A program made the position numbers and the translations under genes. Positions 1 to 7,723 of a stretch of DNA of 64,000 nt are shown in pieces; position 1 is the stretch's first letter, and every line of letters starts with the position of its first letter. This stretch comes from Herbidospora mongoliensis (GTDB taxonomy: Bacteria > Actinomycetota > Actinomycetes > Streptosporangiales > Streptosporangiaceae). Under the pieces are notes generated by a model. That model searched no databases. It was not told the origin of the DNA and worked only from the letters and a program-made list of their open reading frames with translations. The stretch spans positions 186,001 to 250,000 of the forward strand of contig NZ_BBXD01000010.1 in assembly GCF_001570545.1 (NCBI RefSeq), given 5' to 3'.

Positions 1-48
1 CGCATCGCGTAGCCGCCCGCTAATACCAGGCCGTGGTCATCGCACACC

Positions 49-441
49 TCAGGCGGAACGCCTCGCCTCAAGCGCTTCCCGGGCCCGGCGCAGTTCGGCT
101 TTGAGTGCTGGGGCGCCCCGTTCGGCCGCTTCTCGGAGAATTGGGAAGCGATCTTCCCAGGTGTCCACGTATGCGGAGCCAAGCATCATGTGGAACCTGG
201 GCCACACTTCCAGCAAGCGGTCGTAGGCCAGATAGTGCTCGACGTCGGCCCGCACGCCCTCGGTGATGACGATCTGGTACATCATCCGGCATTCCGTCGG
301 GTCTCCCACGTCAAAGCTGCGCAGACCCGACCAGCAGAGGTGAAGCGGCAGGTCGACGACGCCCTCGGACAGGCCGCGCAGCGCCGACAGCGACGCCGGC
401 GCCCGATCCGGGACGTCCGCGTAACGGCTGGGAAGGGCCAT
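49..441 (-). CDS. Hypothetical protein, 130 aa
   Basis: A 130-residue soluble protein that I do not recognise. It has no signal peptide or membrane segment, is rich in Arg/Glu, and has several aromatic residues in the middle (a Met-Met-Tyr-Gln stretch near residue 53, Tyr/Trp around 70-95). The C-terminal third is predicted helical and charged (Arg/Ala/Glu repeats). The frame has the usual high G/C third-position bias, which supports real coding. The chosen start is the first ATG; an internal ATG pair near residue 53 is an alternative. It lies 47 bp downstream of a small monooxygenase-like gene on the same strand, so the two may be co-transcribed. The 48 bp before its stop to the window edge hold nothing I recognise. 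Confidence 0.6.
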   Translation of the reverse strand: MALPSRYADVPDRAPASLSALRGLSEGVVDLPLHLCWSGLRSFDVGDPTECRMMYQIVITEGVRADVEHYLAYDRLLEVWPRFHMMLGSAYVDTWEDRFPILREAAERGAPALKAELRRAREALEARRSA

Positions 442-488
442 GGCCCGATTATCTCTCCGGCACCCTCATCGCGCAGCCGGATCGGCGG

Positions 489-776
489 TTAGTTCAGATC
501 CCGTCCAGGACCAGTGCTCTGGACGACGTCGAACGTCCACACCTCCGCCTGCCCCTGGCCGTGCCCCTGACCGGACCACTTCTCGAAGTCCTCTTCGCTG
601 CGCCACCGCGTATAGACCAGGTACTTGTCCGTGCCGTCCACCGGCCGCAGCAGTTCGAACCATTCGAAACCGTCGGCCGTCTCCACCATGCCGGCGCGCC
701 CCGCGAACCGGCGTTCGAGGTCCTCGCGCATCTCCGCCGGGATGGTCAGGACGTTGATCTTCACTACCGATGCCAT
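489..776 (-). CDS. Antibiotic biosynthesis monooxygenase (ABM) family protein
   Basis: A 95-residue protein with the beta-alpha-beta pattern of the dimeric alpha/beta-barrel ABM fold: an N-terminal strand (VVKINVLTIP), a helix with Glu/Arg, then a strand containing FEWFELLRP and a YLVYTRWRSEEDFEKW segment. The latter is typical of heme-degrading IsdG/MhuD-like and other ABM domain proteins. Family members oxidise small aromatic molecules or heme, or act as simple ligand-binding dimers; the substrate here cannot be told. The C-terminus contains a short Gly/Gln/His-rich stretch (about residues 70-77). It lies divergently from the FAH gene at 809, with only 32 bp between their starts. Confidence 0.8.
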   Translation of the reverse strand: MASVVKINVLTIPAEMREDLERRFAGRAGMVETADGFEWFELLRPVDGTDKYLVYTRWRSEEDFEKWSGQGHGQGQAEVWTFDVVQSTGPGRDLN

Positions 777-808
777 GGCGTCACCTTACGAGGCACTAGC
801 CTGGGACG

Positions 809-1579
809 GTGCGTATCGCGAGGTTCTCCACTGGTGGCGGGGTCGCCTTCGGTGTGGTCGAAGAGGGCGAGCAGGTGCTCGCGAAGATCGACGGTCATCC
901 CTTCGGTGGGGTGACGCTGACGGGGGAGCGGTTCCCCGTCGCCGAGGTGCGCATGGTCGCGCCGATGTTGCCGTCGAAGGTCGTGGCGATCGGGCGTAAC
1001 TACGCCGACCACGCCAAGGAAATGGGCAACGACGTGCCGGAAGAGCCGATGATCTTCCTGAAGCCGTCGACGTCGGTGATCGGGCACAACGAGCCCATCG
1101 CCTATCCCGAGAATCTCACCCAGCACGTCGACTACGAGGGCGAGCTCGCCGTCGTGATCGGGCGGCTCTGCCGCGACGTGCCGGTCGAGCGGGCCAAGGA
1201 CGTCATCTTCGGTTACACCTGCGCCAACGACGTCACCGCGCGGGATCTCCAGAAGAAGGACGTCCAGTTCACCCGGGCCAAGGGGTTCGACACGTTCTGC
1301 CCGCTCGGACCGTGGATCCAGACCGACCTCGACGCGTCCGACCTCGCGCTGACCACCACGGTCAACGGCGAGCTGCGGCAGAGCGGGCGCACGAGTCAGC
1401 TCGTCTTCGACATTCCGGCGCTCATCGCCCACGTGACCGCCGTCATGACCCTGCTGCCGGGTGACATCATCCTCACCGGCACCCCCGCCGGCGTCGGGCC
1501 GGTCAAACCCGGTGACGAGGTATCCGTGGGCATCGAAGGCATTGGAACTCTCACCAACAGGGTTGTCTCTCGTGACTGA
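809..1579 (+). CDS. Fumarylacetoacetate hydrolase (FAH) family protein
   Basis: A 256-residue protein of the FAH superfamily, which hydrolyses C-C bonds in acylpyruvates, hydroxymuconic compounds or related diketo acids using a divalent metal. The family hallmark [17 protein letters not shown] lies at about residues 55-71, followed by [10 protein letters not shown], a metal-ligand region with [10 protein letters not shown] near residue 110, and [14 protein letters not shown] near 135. The C-terminal [10 protein letters not shown] motif is also present. The GTG start at 809 gives the usual N-terminus [11 protein letters not shown]. The stop overlaps the gltX start by 8 bp, so translation of gltX is probably coupled. 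In other actinobacteria an FAH protein also precedes gltX. The exact substrate is unknown. Confidence 0.93.
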   Translation: MRIARFSTGGGVAFGVVEEGEQVLAKIDGHPFGGVTLTGERFPVAEVRMVAPMLPSKVVAIGRNYADHAKEMGNDVPEEPMIFLKPSTSVIGHNEPIAYPENLTQHVDYEGELAVVIGRLCRDVPVERAKDVIFGYTCANDVTARDLQKKDVQFTRAKGFDTFCPLGPWIQTDLDASDLALTTTVNGELRQSGRTSQLVFDIPALIAHVTAVMTLLPGDIILTGTPAGVGPVKPGDEVSVGIEGIGTLTNRVVSRD

Positions 1580-2948
1580 GGTACGTGTTCGCTTCGCGCC
1601 GTCCCCGACCGGCATGTTCCATGTCGGCGGAGCCCGATCCGCCCTGTTCAACTGGGCCATCGCCGAGCAGGCCGGCGGCAAGTTCGTGCTTCGCATCGAA
1701 GACACCGACGCCGCCCGCAACCGGCCCGAATGGACCGACGGCATCATCTCGGCCCTGTCGTGGATCGGCATCGACAGCGACTCGCCGGTCTTCGAGGGGC
1801 CCTACTTCCAGTCGTCCTACGCCGACCAGCACCGCGAGCAGGCCGCCCGCCTCCACAAGGAGGGCCGCGCCTACTTCTGCACCTGCAGCCGCGACGACGT
1901 CAAGGCTCGCACCGGCTCGGAGCACAAGGGCTACGACGGCCACTGCCGCGACCGGGGGCTGACCGAGGGCGCGCTGCGCTTCCGCAGCCCAGACGAGGGC
2001 GTCACCGTCGTCGAAGACCAGGTCAGGGGCACGGTCGAGTTCCCCAACGACGCGATGGAAGACTTCGTGATCGCCCGCGCTGACGGCTCGCCGCTGTTCG
2101 TGCTGGCCAACGTGGTCGACGACGTCGAGATGGGGATCACCCAGGTCATCCGGGCCGAGGAACACCTGTCGAACACGCCCAAGCAGCAGCTGCTGTGGGA
2201 GGCGCTCGGCCACACCCCGCCCGTGTGGGCCCACGTGCCGGTGATCGTCAACGAGAAGCGGCAGAAGCTGTCCAAGCGGCGCGACAAGGTGGCGCTGGAG
2301 TCCTACCGCGACGAGGGTTACCTGGCCGAGGCCATGGTCAACTACCTCATGCTGCTCGGCTGGGGCCCCGGCGACGACCGCGAGATCATGCCGTGGTCGG
2401 AGATGGCGCCGCTGTTCGACCTCAAGAACGTGAACCTGTCGTCGGCGTTCTTCGACGAGAAGAAGCTGCGCGCCTTCAACGGCGAATACATCCGCAAGCT
2501 GACCCTCGCCGAGTTCATCGACCGCTGCGACCCGTTCCTCGACCCGTCCTGGGACCGCGCGGAATTCACCAAGCTCGCCGAACTGGCCCAGACCCGGGTG
2601 GCGGTCCTGTCGGAGATCGCCCCCAACGTCGACTTCCTGTTCCTCGACGAGCCCGTCCATGACCAGCCGTCGTGGGACAAGGCGATGAAGACGGGGGCCC
2701 AGGAGATCCTGACCGGCTACGCCACCCGCCTGGCCTCCGCCGACTGGAACCCCGACACGCTCAAGACCGCCCTCGAAGAGGTCGGCGCCGAACACGGCCT
2801 CAAGCTCGGCAAGGCCCAGGCCCCGGTCCGCGTCGCGATCACCGGCCGCACGGTCGGCCTGCCCCTGTTCGAGTCGATCGAGGTCCTCGGCCGCGAGAAG
2901 TCGATCGCGCGGATCAGCGCGGCCCTGTCGAAGCTCACCGCCGCCTGA
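1572..2948 (+). CDS. gltX: Glutamyl-tRNA synthetase
   Basis: A 458-residue class I aminoacyl-tRNA synthetase that charges tRNA-Glu with glutamate. In actinobacteria the same enzyme usually also misacylates tRNA-Gln for later amidation by GatCAB. The HIGH-type motif appears as HVGG (residues 17-20, in [13 protein letters not shown]). The KMSKS-type motif is KLSKR near residues 232-236. Cys residues near 103, 105 and 125 fit the zinc-binding insertion. The GTG start at 1572 follows from homology ([14 protein letters not shown]) and overlaps the upstream FAH gene by 8 bp. A strong hairpin follows the stop. Two tRNA-Glu genes and a tRNA-Gln gene lie 3 kb downstream. Confidence 0.98.
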   Translation: MTEVRVRFAPSPTGMFHVGGARSALFNWAIAEQAGGKFVLRIEDTDAARNRPEWTDGIISALSWIGIDSDSPVFEGPYFQSSYADQHREQAARLHKEGRAYFCTCSRDDVKARTGSEHKGYDGHCRDRGLTEGALRFRSPDEGVTVVEDQVRGTVEFPNDAMEDFVIARADGSPLFVLANVVDDVEMGITQVIRAEEHLSNTPKQQLLWEALGHTPPVWAHVPVIVNEKRQKLSKRRDKVALESYRDEGYLAEAMVNYLMLLGWGPGDDREIMPWSEMAPLFDLKNVNLSSAFFDEKKLRAFNGEYIRKLTLAEFIDRCDPFLDPSWDRAEFTKLAELAQTRVAVLSEIAPNVDFLFLDEPVHDQPSWDKAMKTGAQEILTGYATRLASADWNPDTLKTALEEVGAEHGLKLGKAQAPVRVAITGRTVGLPLFESIEVLGREKSIARISAALSKLTAA

Positions 2949-2960
2949 CACCCTGCCGAC

Positions 2961-2989
2961 GGCCGCCTGCCCGAGCCGGGTGGGCGGCC
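2961..2989 (+). terminator. Hairpin after gltX
   Basis: A 12-bp stem (2961-2972 with 2978-2989, two G-T wobbles) and a 5-nt loop begin 12 bp after the gltX stop. A run of five T follows about 16 bp later, inside the dispersed repeat. This looks like the transcription terminator of the FAH-gltX operon. Confidence 0.6.
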
Positions 2990-2997
2990 GCCGCGGC

Positions 2998-3086
2998 TTC
3001 AAGACCTTTTTGCTCCGTTACGGCTCCGCCTACCCCGGCCCCGCCCGCCGCCCCCGCACCGCGCCGAACCCGGCACCTACCGCCCG
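2998..3086 (+). repeat. Dispersed repeat family E, copy 1
   Basis: A GC-rich element with a T-rich head and the exact 17-bp core TCCGTTACGGCTCCGCC at 3014-3030, followed by a C-rich tail. The same core and a similar head and tail recur in reverse orientation at 27368-27384 and 37407-37423. All three copies lie in intergenic DNA just downstream of a gene stop. The rest of the 2949-3187 gap holds only the gltX hairpin and probably the promoter of the next gene. Confidence 0.75.
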
Positions 3087-3187
3087 CTCCCGCTTCCCGC
3101 CGCAACGCCCGAAGTCGGCCGACCCTAGGGTGCCGCGCCGGAAAGTCCAGGGTCTACAGGTCATCGCGCGCCTCCCACACTGGGCGC

Positions 3188-3763
3188 ATGCGCTTACGTT
3201 CGAGGTTGTCCCGCGCGCTCGTCGCGGTCACGGTCGCCCTCACGGTCACGCTCGCCCCGGCCGGGCCGGCCTCCGCCGGGATCTGGCAGCTCACCGATGG
3301 ATTCGAGCCCGCCACCAATCCGGCGTCCAGGTGGACGCCCACCGCCGTGGGAACCTGCTGGGGGCCCTACTACACGGGCGGCATCGGACCCGCGCGCACC
3401 GGAACCGGGTTCGCCCATTGGCGGGTCCTCTACCAGCCTGACTGGTGCTCGATCGGGCGCACCATCCGGCTCTCGCCGGTGGTGGGCCGCACGGGGGTCA
3501 GGTGCACCGCGGGCATCTGGGCGAGGCTGAGGGGCGGAGACCCCCAGCTGAACGTCGAGGTGATCGATCCCGACACGTGGACGTACATCGCACTGAAGAC
3601 GGTGCCGTATCCGGGGTGGGTCGCCGGCTGGACACTCCACACGGTGACCTGGACCGCCCAGCGCCCCGATGTCGTGCTCCGGTTCGCCCTGCTGGCCAAG
3701 GGGAACGGACCCTACCCCGCCGAGATCGAACTCGACGACGCCATCGTGCAGTGCACGTACTGA
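3188..3763 (+). CDS. Secreted protein of unknown function, 191 aa
   Basis: An exported protein. It has a positively charged N-terminus (RLRSRLSRA), a hydrophobic core rich in Val/Leu/Thr, and an Ala-X-Ala cleavage site (PASAG) near residues 29-31. The mature part begins with WQLTDGFE and is rich in Trp, Tyr and Gly. It contains three or four Cys residues that could form disulfides, which suggests a beta-sandwich, carbohydrate-binding-like domain, but I cannot name a family. The ATG at 3188 gives a clean signal peptide; longer in-frame extensions read through the repeat region and are rejected. It is convergent with the M3 peptidase, with only 3 bp between the stops. Confidence 0.8.
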   Translation: MRLRSRLSRALVAVTVALTVTLAPAGPASAGIWQLTDGFEPATNPASRWTPTAVGTCWGPYYTGGIGPARTGTGFAHWRVLYQPDWCSIGRTIRLSPVVGRTGVRCTAGIWARLRGGDPQLNVEVIDPDTWTYIALKTVPYPGWVAGWTLHTVTWTAQRPDVVLRFALLAKGNGPYPAEIELDDAIVQCTY

Positions 3764-3766
3764 CCG

Positions 3767-5737
3767 TCAGAGCAGCCCGCGCCGCTCCAGCAGCGGTTCG
3801 ATGCGCGGGTCGCGGCCGCGGAAGGCGTGGAAGGCCTCCATCGGGTCGGTGCTGCCGCCCTTCGACAGCAGCCGCGACCGGAAGGTGTCGCCGTTCGCCC
3901 TGGTCAGGCCGCCGTTCTCGGTGAACCAATCGACCGTGTCGGCGTCGAGGACCTCGCTCCAGATGTAGGAGTAGTAGCCCGCCGCGTAGCCGCTCGCCCA
4001 GATGTGGGCGAAGTAGGTGCTCCGGTAGCGCGGCGGGACGGCGGCCAGGTCGACCCCGGCGTCGCGCAGGGCCGCGGTCTCGAAGGTCCCGGCGTCGCCG
4101 CCCTCATAGGTGGTGTGCCAGGCCCAGTCGAGCAGGGTCGCGGCCAGGTATTCGACCGTCGCGAAGCCCTGGTTGAACTTCTGGGCCTCCAGCATGCGGT
4201 CGACCAGTTCGCGGGGCATCGGCTCGCCGGTCTCGTGGTGCTTCGCGTAGTTGGCCAGGATCTCCGGGTGGGTCGCCCACATCTCGTTGACCTGCGACGG
4301 ATATTCCACGAAGTCGCGCGGCACCGAGGTGCCGGAGAAGCGGGGGAAGCGGACGTCGGAGAACAGCCCGTGCAGGGCGTGGCCGAACTCGTGGAACATC
4401 GTGTTGACCTCTTCGAAGGTCATCAGGGTCGGCTCGCCCTTGACGATGTTGAGGTTGTTGACCACGACCGGCCGGTAGCCCGTCAGGCCCGACTGGTGGA
4501 CCAGGCTGTTCATCCACGCACCGCCGCGCTTGGACGCCCGCGCGTGGAAGTCGCCGAGGAACAGCCCCAGAGGGGAGCCGTCTTCGTTGGAGACCTCCCA
4601 GACGCGCACCTCGGGGTGGTAGCCGATGAGGTCGGGCCGCTCGGCGAACGACAGTCCGTAGAGCCGGTGGGCGGCGTGGAAGACGCCGTCGACCAGGACG
4701 CGGTTCAGCTCGAAGTAGGGGCGCATGGCGGCGCTGTCGAGGTCGTAGCGGGCCTGGCGCACCTTCTCGGCGTAGAAGGACCAGTCCCACGCCTCGATGG
4801 GGAAGCCGGCCTGCTCCTCCAGGGCCTCCTGTTCGCGCCGGGCGTTGGCGACCGCCGGGGAGACCAGCTTGTCGAGCATCTCGGTGACCGCGCCGGTGGT
4901 GCCGGCGGTCTGGTCGGCGAGCACGTATTCGGCGTGGTTCCCGTAGCCGAGCAGGTTGGCCCGCTCGCGGCGCAGCCCGGCGATCTGGGTGATCAGCTCG
5001 GCGTTGGCGGCCCCCCGGCCGGTCGAAGCCCGGTAGACGCGCTCTCGCAGCGCCCGGTCGGTCAGCGAGGAGAGCGCCGGCTGGCCGGTCGGCAGCACCA
5101 GTGTGATCAGGTATTTCCCGTCGAGGCCCCGCTGGGTCGCGGTCTCGCGCAGGCCGGCGATCTCGTCGGCGCCGAGCCCGTCGAGGGCGGCCTCGTCGTC
5201 GACTTCCACGGCGCGTTCATTGGTGTCGTTGAGCAGGTTCTGCTGGAAGGCGGTGCTGAGGCCGGACATCTCCTCGTTGATCTCGCGGAGCCGGGCCTGC
5301 TGGCCGTCGTCGAGCTCGGCGCCCGAGCGCACGAAGTCGGTCAGATAGCGCTGGAGGAGCCACTGCTCAGCCGGCACGTCCGTCTGGACGGCCTTGAGAC
5401 GCGCGTAGAGCGCCGCGTTGAGGTGGATGGAGTCACCGTGGGCCGTGAGCTTCGGCGTGATCTCCTTCTGGATCTCCTGGATCCCCGGGGTGGTGTCGCT
5501 GCCCGCCTGGTTGAAGAAGACGATCGAGACCCGCTGGAGCGTCTCGCCGGCCAGCTCCAGCGCCTCGACCGTGTTGGCGAAGGTCGCGGGGGCCGTCTGC
5601 GTCGCGATGGCGTCGACTTCGGCCAGGTGTTCGGCCATGCCCCGCTCGAACGCCGGAACGTAGTGCTCCTCCCTGATCTCCGCGAACGGAGGCAGTCGGT
5701 AGGGGAGGGCGCTGGGCGTGAAGAACGGGTTGGTCAT
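3767..5737 (-). CDS. M3 family zinc metallopeptidase (oligopeptidase / dipeptidyl carboxypeptidase type)
   Basis: A 656-residue cytosolic zinc peptidase of the thimet oligopeptidase family (Dcp/OpdA type) that degrades short peptides. The catalytic HEFGH motif is present in MFHEFGHALHGLF, with the second metal-ligand region (FVEYPSQVNEMW) shortly after it, and the substrate-binding GYAAGYYSYIWSE segment near the C-terminus. The length fits the family's 650-690 residues. The start at 5737 (MTNPFFTPSALPYR) is preceded by a good GAAGGAG site; a 22-residue upstream extension is unlikely. There is no signal peptide. It is divergent from the tRNA cluster. Housekeeping peptide recycling is the likely role. 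Confidence 0.95.
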   Translation of the reverse strand: MTNPFFTPSALPYRLPPFAEIREEHYVPAFERGMAEHLAEVDAIATQTAPATFANTVEALELAGETLQRVSIVFFNQAGSDTTPGIQEIQKEITPKLTAHGDSIHLNAALYARLKAVQTDVPAEQWLLQRYLTDFVRSGAELDDGQQARLREINEEMSGLSTAFQQNLLNDTNERAVEVDDEAALDGLGADEIAGLRETATQRGLDGKYLITLVLPTGQPALSSLTDRALRERVYRASTGRGAANAELITQIAGLRRERANLLGYGNHAEYVLADQTAGTTGAVTEMLDKLVSPAVANARREQEALEEQAGFPIEAWDWSFYAEKVRQARYDLDSAAMRPYFELNRVLVDGVFHAAHRLYGLSFAERPDLIGYHPEVRVWEVSNEDGSPLGLFLGDFHARASKRGGAWMNSLVHQSGLTGYRPVVVNNLNIVKGEPTLMTFEEVNTMFHEFGHALHGLFSDVRFPRFSGTSVPRDFVEYPSQVNEMWATHPEILANYAKHHETGEPMPRELVDRMLEAQKFNQGFATVEYLAATLLDWAWHTTYEGGDAGTFETAALRDAGVDLAAVPPRYRSTYFAHIWASGYAAGYYSYIWSEVLDADTVDWFTENGGLTRANGDTFRSRLLSKGGSTDPMEAFHAFRGRDPRIEPLLERRGLL

Positions 5738-5810
5738 CGGCCGGGCTCCTTCGCGAATCGGGACTTTCAGCTTGTCACACCGGTCTTCGGCGCGGCGATC
5801 CACATTCGTT

Positions 5811-5840
5811 TTGGTAGTGAGCCCCTAGCTGGGCTATTCT
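5811..5840 (+). promoter_or_regulatory. Candidate promoter of the tRNA cluster
   Basis: TTGGTA (5811-5816) and TATTCT (5835-5840) are separated by 18 bp and lie 46 bp before the tRNA-Gln gene. They match a sigma-70-type vegetative promoter. Confidence 0.55.
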
Positions 5841-5885
5841 TTCGGAGTCGCGAGCGCAAGGCCCTCCGGGGAACAAGTTCGCTGA

Positions 5886-5957
5886 TGGGGTATGGTGTAA
5901 TTGGCAACACGGCTGATTCTGGTTCAGTTGTTCTAGGTTCGAGTCCTGGTACCCCAG
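5886..5957 (+). tRNA. tRNA-Gln (anticodon CTG)
   Basis: A 72-nt cloverleaf. The acceptor arm is TGGGGTA paired with TACCCCA, with discriminator G at 5957. The anticodon stem GCTGA/TCAGT encloses the loop TTCTGGT, so the anticodon is CTG (reads CAG, Gln). The T loop is TTCGAGT. No CCA is encoded. It is first of three tandem tRNA genes. Confidence 0.95.
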
Positions 5958-5974
5958 CGCTGCAGTGCAGCTTT

Positions 5975-6047
5975 GCTCCCGTCGTCTAGTGGCCCAGGAC
6001 GCCGCCCTCTCAAGGCGGTAGCGGCGGTTCGAATCCGCTCGGGAGTA
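5975..6047 (+). tRNA. tRNA-Glu (anticodon CTC), copy 1
   Basis: A 73-nt cloverleaf with acceptor GCTCCCG/CGGGAGT and discriminator A. The anticodon stem CCGCC/GGCGG encloses CTCTCAA, giving anticodon CTC (Glu, GAG). The T loop is TTCGAAT. CCA is not encoded. It starts 17 bp after tRNA-Gln. Confidence 0.96.
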
Positions 6048-6075
6048 CGAGAATTTCCCTCTCAAAAGTAGTTAA

Positions 6076-6148
6076 GGCTCCGTCGTCTAGTGGCCTAGGA
6101 CGCCGCCCTCTCAAGGCGGTAGCGGCGGTTCGAATCCGCTCGGGGCTA
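6076..6148 (+). tRNA. tRNA-Glu (anticodon CTC), copy 2
   Basis: A 73-nt cloverleaf almost identical to copy 1 in the D, anticodon and T arms, but with a different acceptor stem (GGCTCCG with CGGGGCT, two G-T wobbles) and one D-loop difference. The anticodon is CTC. It starts 28 bp after copy 1. Confidence 0.95.
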
Positions 6149-6156
6149 CATTGAAG

Positions 6157-6183
6157 CGGACTCCTCATGGAGTCCGTTTTTTT
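6157..6183 (+). terminator. Terminator of the tRNA cluster
   Basis: A perfect 8-bp stem (CGGACTCC with GGAGTCCG), a 4-nt loop and seven T residues, 8 bp after the last tRNA. This is a textbook intrinsic terminator. Confidence 0.9.
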
Positions 6184-6184
6184 G

Positions 6185-6213
6185 TTGCCCTCAAATTGGA
6201 TAGTGCTACTATC
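6185..6213 (+). promoter_or_regulatory. Candidate leaderless promoter with overlapping inverted repeat
   Basis: TTGCCC (6185-6190), 16 bp, then TACTAT (6207-6212). The -10 element ends 6 bp before the ATG at 6219, so transcription would start at or near the start codon. The perfect inverted repeat GATAGT-gct-ACTATC (6199-6213) covers the -10 element and could be an operator. No ribosome-binding site is present in front of the gene. Confidence 0.5.
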
Positions 6214-6218
6214 GATAC

Positions 6219-7160
6219 ATGAGCTATCTAATTGAGGTTCCCGATGGAAACGTGGTGCCGCACGGTGTGACCCTGATGAGCTGGGAACGCAAGCCGCACG
6301 GGTGGTGCCGTGGAGACGCGTGCGTCCCGGCGTTCCGGGCCGCCGCGGCCGAGTCCGCCGAGGGGGTGGACGTCGTGAGGTTCGCCGAACTCCTCGGGTG
6401 TCCCGTGGTCGCCGGTGACGGGGTCGTCGCCGTGGGCGAGCCCGCCGGTTCCGATCTGAGCACCGCGCCCGACTTCACGCTCGACGGGTTCACCCTGTCG
6501 TCGCTGCGGGGGAGGAAGGTCGTCCTCGTCTTCTGGGCGTCGTGGTGCGGCTGCCGCTACGACCTGCCGGCCTGGTTGGCCCTCGACGCGGAACTGCCCG
6601 TGGAGATCGTCCCGATCTCGCTCGACCGCGACCGTGCCGACGCCGCGGAGTGGCACGACGGGCCGGTCGACAGCGAGGGCGTCGTGGCCGACCTCTACAA
6701 CGTGATCAACGTCCCGACCGTGGTCTGGATCGACGAGGACGGCCGGATCGCCCGCCCTCAGGACACCATGACCGCGACCGACACCTTCCGCGCCATGAAC
6801 GGCCTCTCCTCCGAGGCGGCCGTCGCGGCGCTGCGCCACTGGGCGCTGACCGGGGAGTCGGCCGCGTCGGGCCAGGGCCTGCGCCGGTCCACCGAGGAGG
6901 AGCGGACCGCCCGCCTGCACGCCAGGATCGCGGCCTGGGCGTTCCGGGAAGGACGTCCGGACCAGGCGCGGCACCACCTGACCGTCGCGGCCGAGCTGGC
7001 GCCGCATGACGTGGCGATCAGGCGCGGGCTGATGCCGCTCGACGGCGTCGACCCGTTCGGCGACGCCTATTTCGCGCTCAGGAGCGAACTGGAGAACGCC
7101 GGGATCCCGGTCTACCGGCCGCTACCGGACTGGTCCGCCGTCCGAACGAGCGGCGTGTAG
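6219..7160 (+). CDS. ResA/TlpA-like redox protein with WAxxCGC motif
   Basis: A 313-residue soluble protein. Residues 1-75 form a small N-terminal domain containing two Cys ([11 protein letters not shown]). Residues about 88-210 are a thioredoxin-like fold ([31 protein letters not shown]). Residues 215-300 are a helical, TPR-like tail. The active site is WASWCGC, a Cys-Gly-Cys spacing instead of the usual CxxC, and the cis-proline loop is [10 protein letters not shown] recall a ResA-like family defined by a WAxxUGC motif, where U is selenocysteine; this looks like its cysteine form. There is no signal peptide, so it should act in the cytosol, probably in thiol-disulfide or peroxide chemistry. 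The start sits directly after the -10 element, implying a leaderless message. Confidence 0.85.
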   Translation: MSYLIEVPDGNVVPHGVTLMSWERKPHGWCRGDACVPAFRAAAAESAEGVDVVRFAELLGCPVVAGDGVVAVGEPAGSDLSTAPDFTLDGFTLSSLRGRKVVLVFWASWCGCRYDLPAWLALDAELPVEIVPISLDRDRADAAEWHDGPVDSEGVVADLYNVINVPTVVWIDEDGRIARPQDTMTATDTFRAMNGLSSEAAVAALRHWALTGESAASGQGLRRSTEEERTARLHARIAAWAFREGRPDQARHHLTVAAELAPHDVAIRRGLMPLDGVDPFGDAYFALRSELENAGIPVYRPLPDWSAVRTSGV

Positions 7161-7225
7161 GCGCACCAGGGTCGGTTGCCGCGCCGATTTGCCCCAGACC
7201 CTTGCTGGGTTCCAAAATTAGACTC

Positions 7226-7723
7226 ATGACGACCACGATGCAGAGCCGCACGCACTCCTGGGTCCCGCCGACGATCCCCGCCGACATCGCCGAGATGTCC
7301 GGCCTGGAGTTCCTTCAGGCCATGCTGGACGGGAAGATCCCGCCGCCCCCGATCGCGGGCACGCTCGGGTTCACGATGCTGAAGGTCGAGAAGGGCCTGG
7401 CCCTGTTCGAGGGGGAGACGGGCGAGCACCAGTACAACCCGATGGGTACCGTCCACGGCGGCTACTTCTCCACGCTGCTCGACTCGGCCCTCGGGTGCGC
7501 GGTGATGTCGGCCCTCCCAGCGGGGAGCGCCTACACCACGGTCCAGCTCAACGTGAACATGATCAGGCCCGCCTTCGCGCACACCGGGCCGCTGCGCTGT
7601 GAGGCGAAGACCCTGCACGTCGGACGGACCACCGCCACCGCCGAGGGGTCGCTCGTGGGCGTGAACGACGGCAAGCTCTACGCCCACGGCACCACGACGT
7701 GCGCCGTCTTCCCGCTGAGGTGA
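7226..7723 (+). CDS. PaaI-family hotdog thioesterase
   Basis: A 165-residue hotdog-fold protein likely to hydrolyse acyl-CoA or aryl-CoA thioesters. The family signature HQYNPMGTVHGGYFSTLLDSALGCAV (about residues 70-95, with N, HGG and D in their expected places) is clear. The TVQLNVNMIRPA strand and a DGKLYAHGTTTCAVFPL C-terminus follow. The ATG at 7226 is preferred over an upstream in-frame TTG at 7202. The stop directly abuts the stop of the opposite-strand gene (7723/7724). The CoA substrate cannot be told; PaaI relatives act on phenylacetyl-CoA pathway intermediates, but no paa genes are nearby. Confidence 0.9.
   Translation: MTTTMQSRTHSWVPPTIPADIAEMSGLEFLQAMLDGKIPPPPIAGTLGFTMLKVEKGLALFEGETGEHQYNPMGTVHGGYFSTLLDSALGCAVMSALPAGSAYTTVQLNVNMIRPAFAHTGPLRCEAKTLHVGRTTATAEGSLVGVNDGKLYAHGTTTCAVFPLR

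Noticed and set aside
3827-5989. A 720-codon open frame antisense to the M3 peptidase and running into the tRNA genes
   Set aside because: A shadow frame; it overlaps tRNA-Gln and has no recognisable domain.
5775-6065. A 96-codon minus-strand frame covering the tRNA genes
   Set aside because: It is made of tRNA complement; the cloverleaf structures explain the sequence.
5886-6148. The tRNA cluster as a possible integration site of a mobile element
   Set aside because: No integrase, no repeated tRNA 3' end and no change in gene content downstream.
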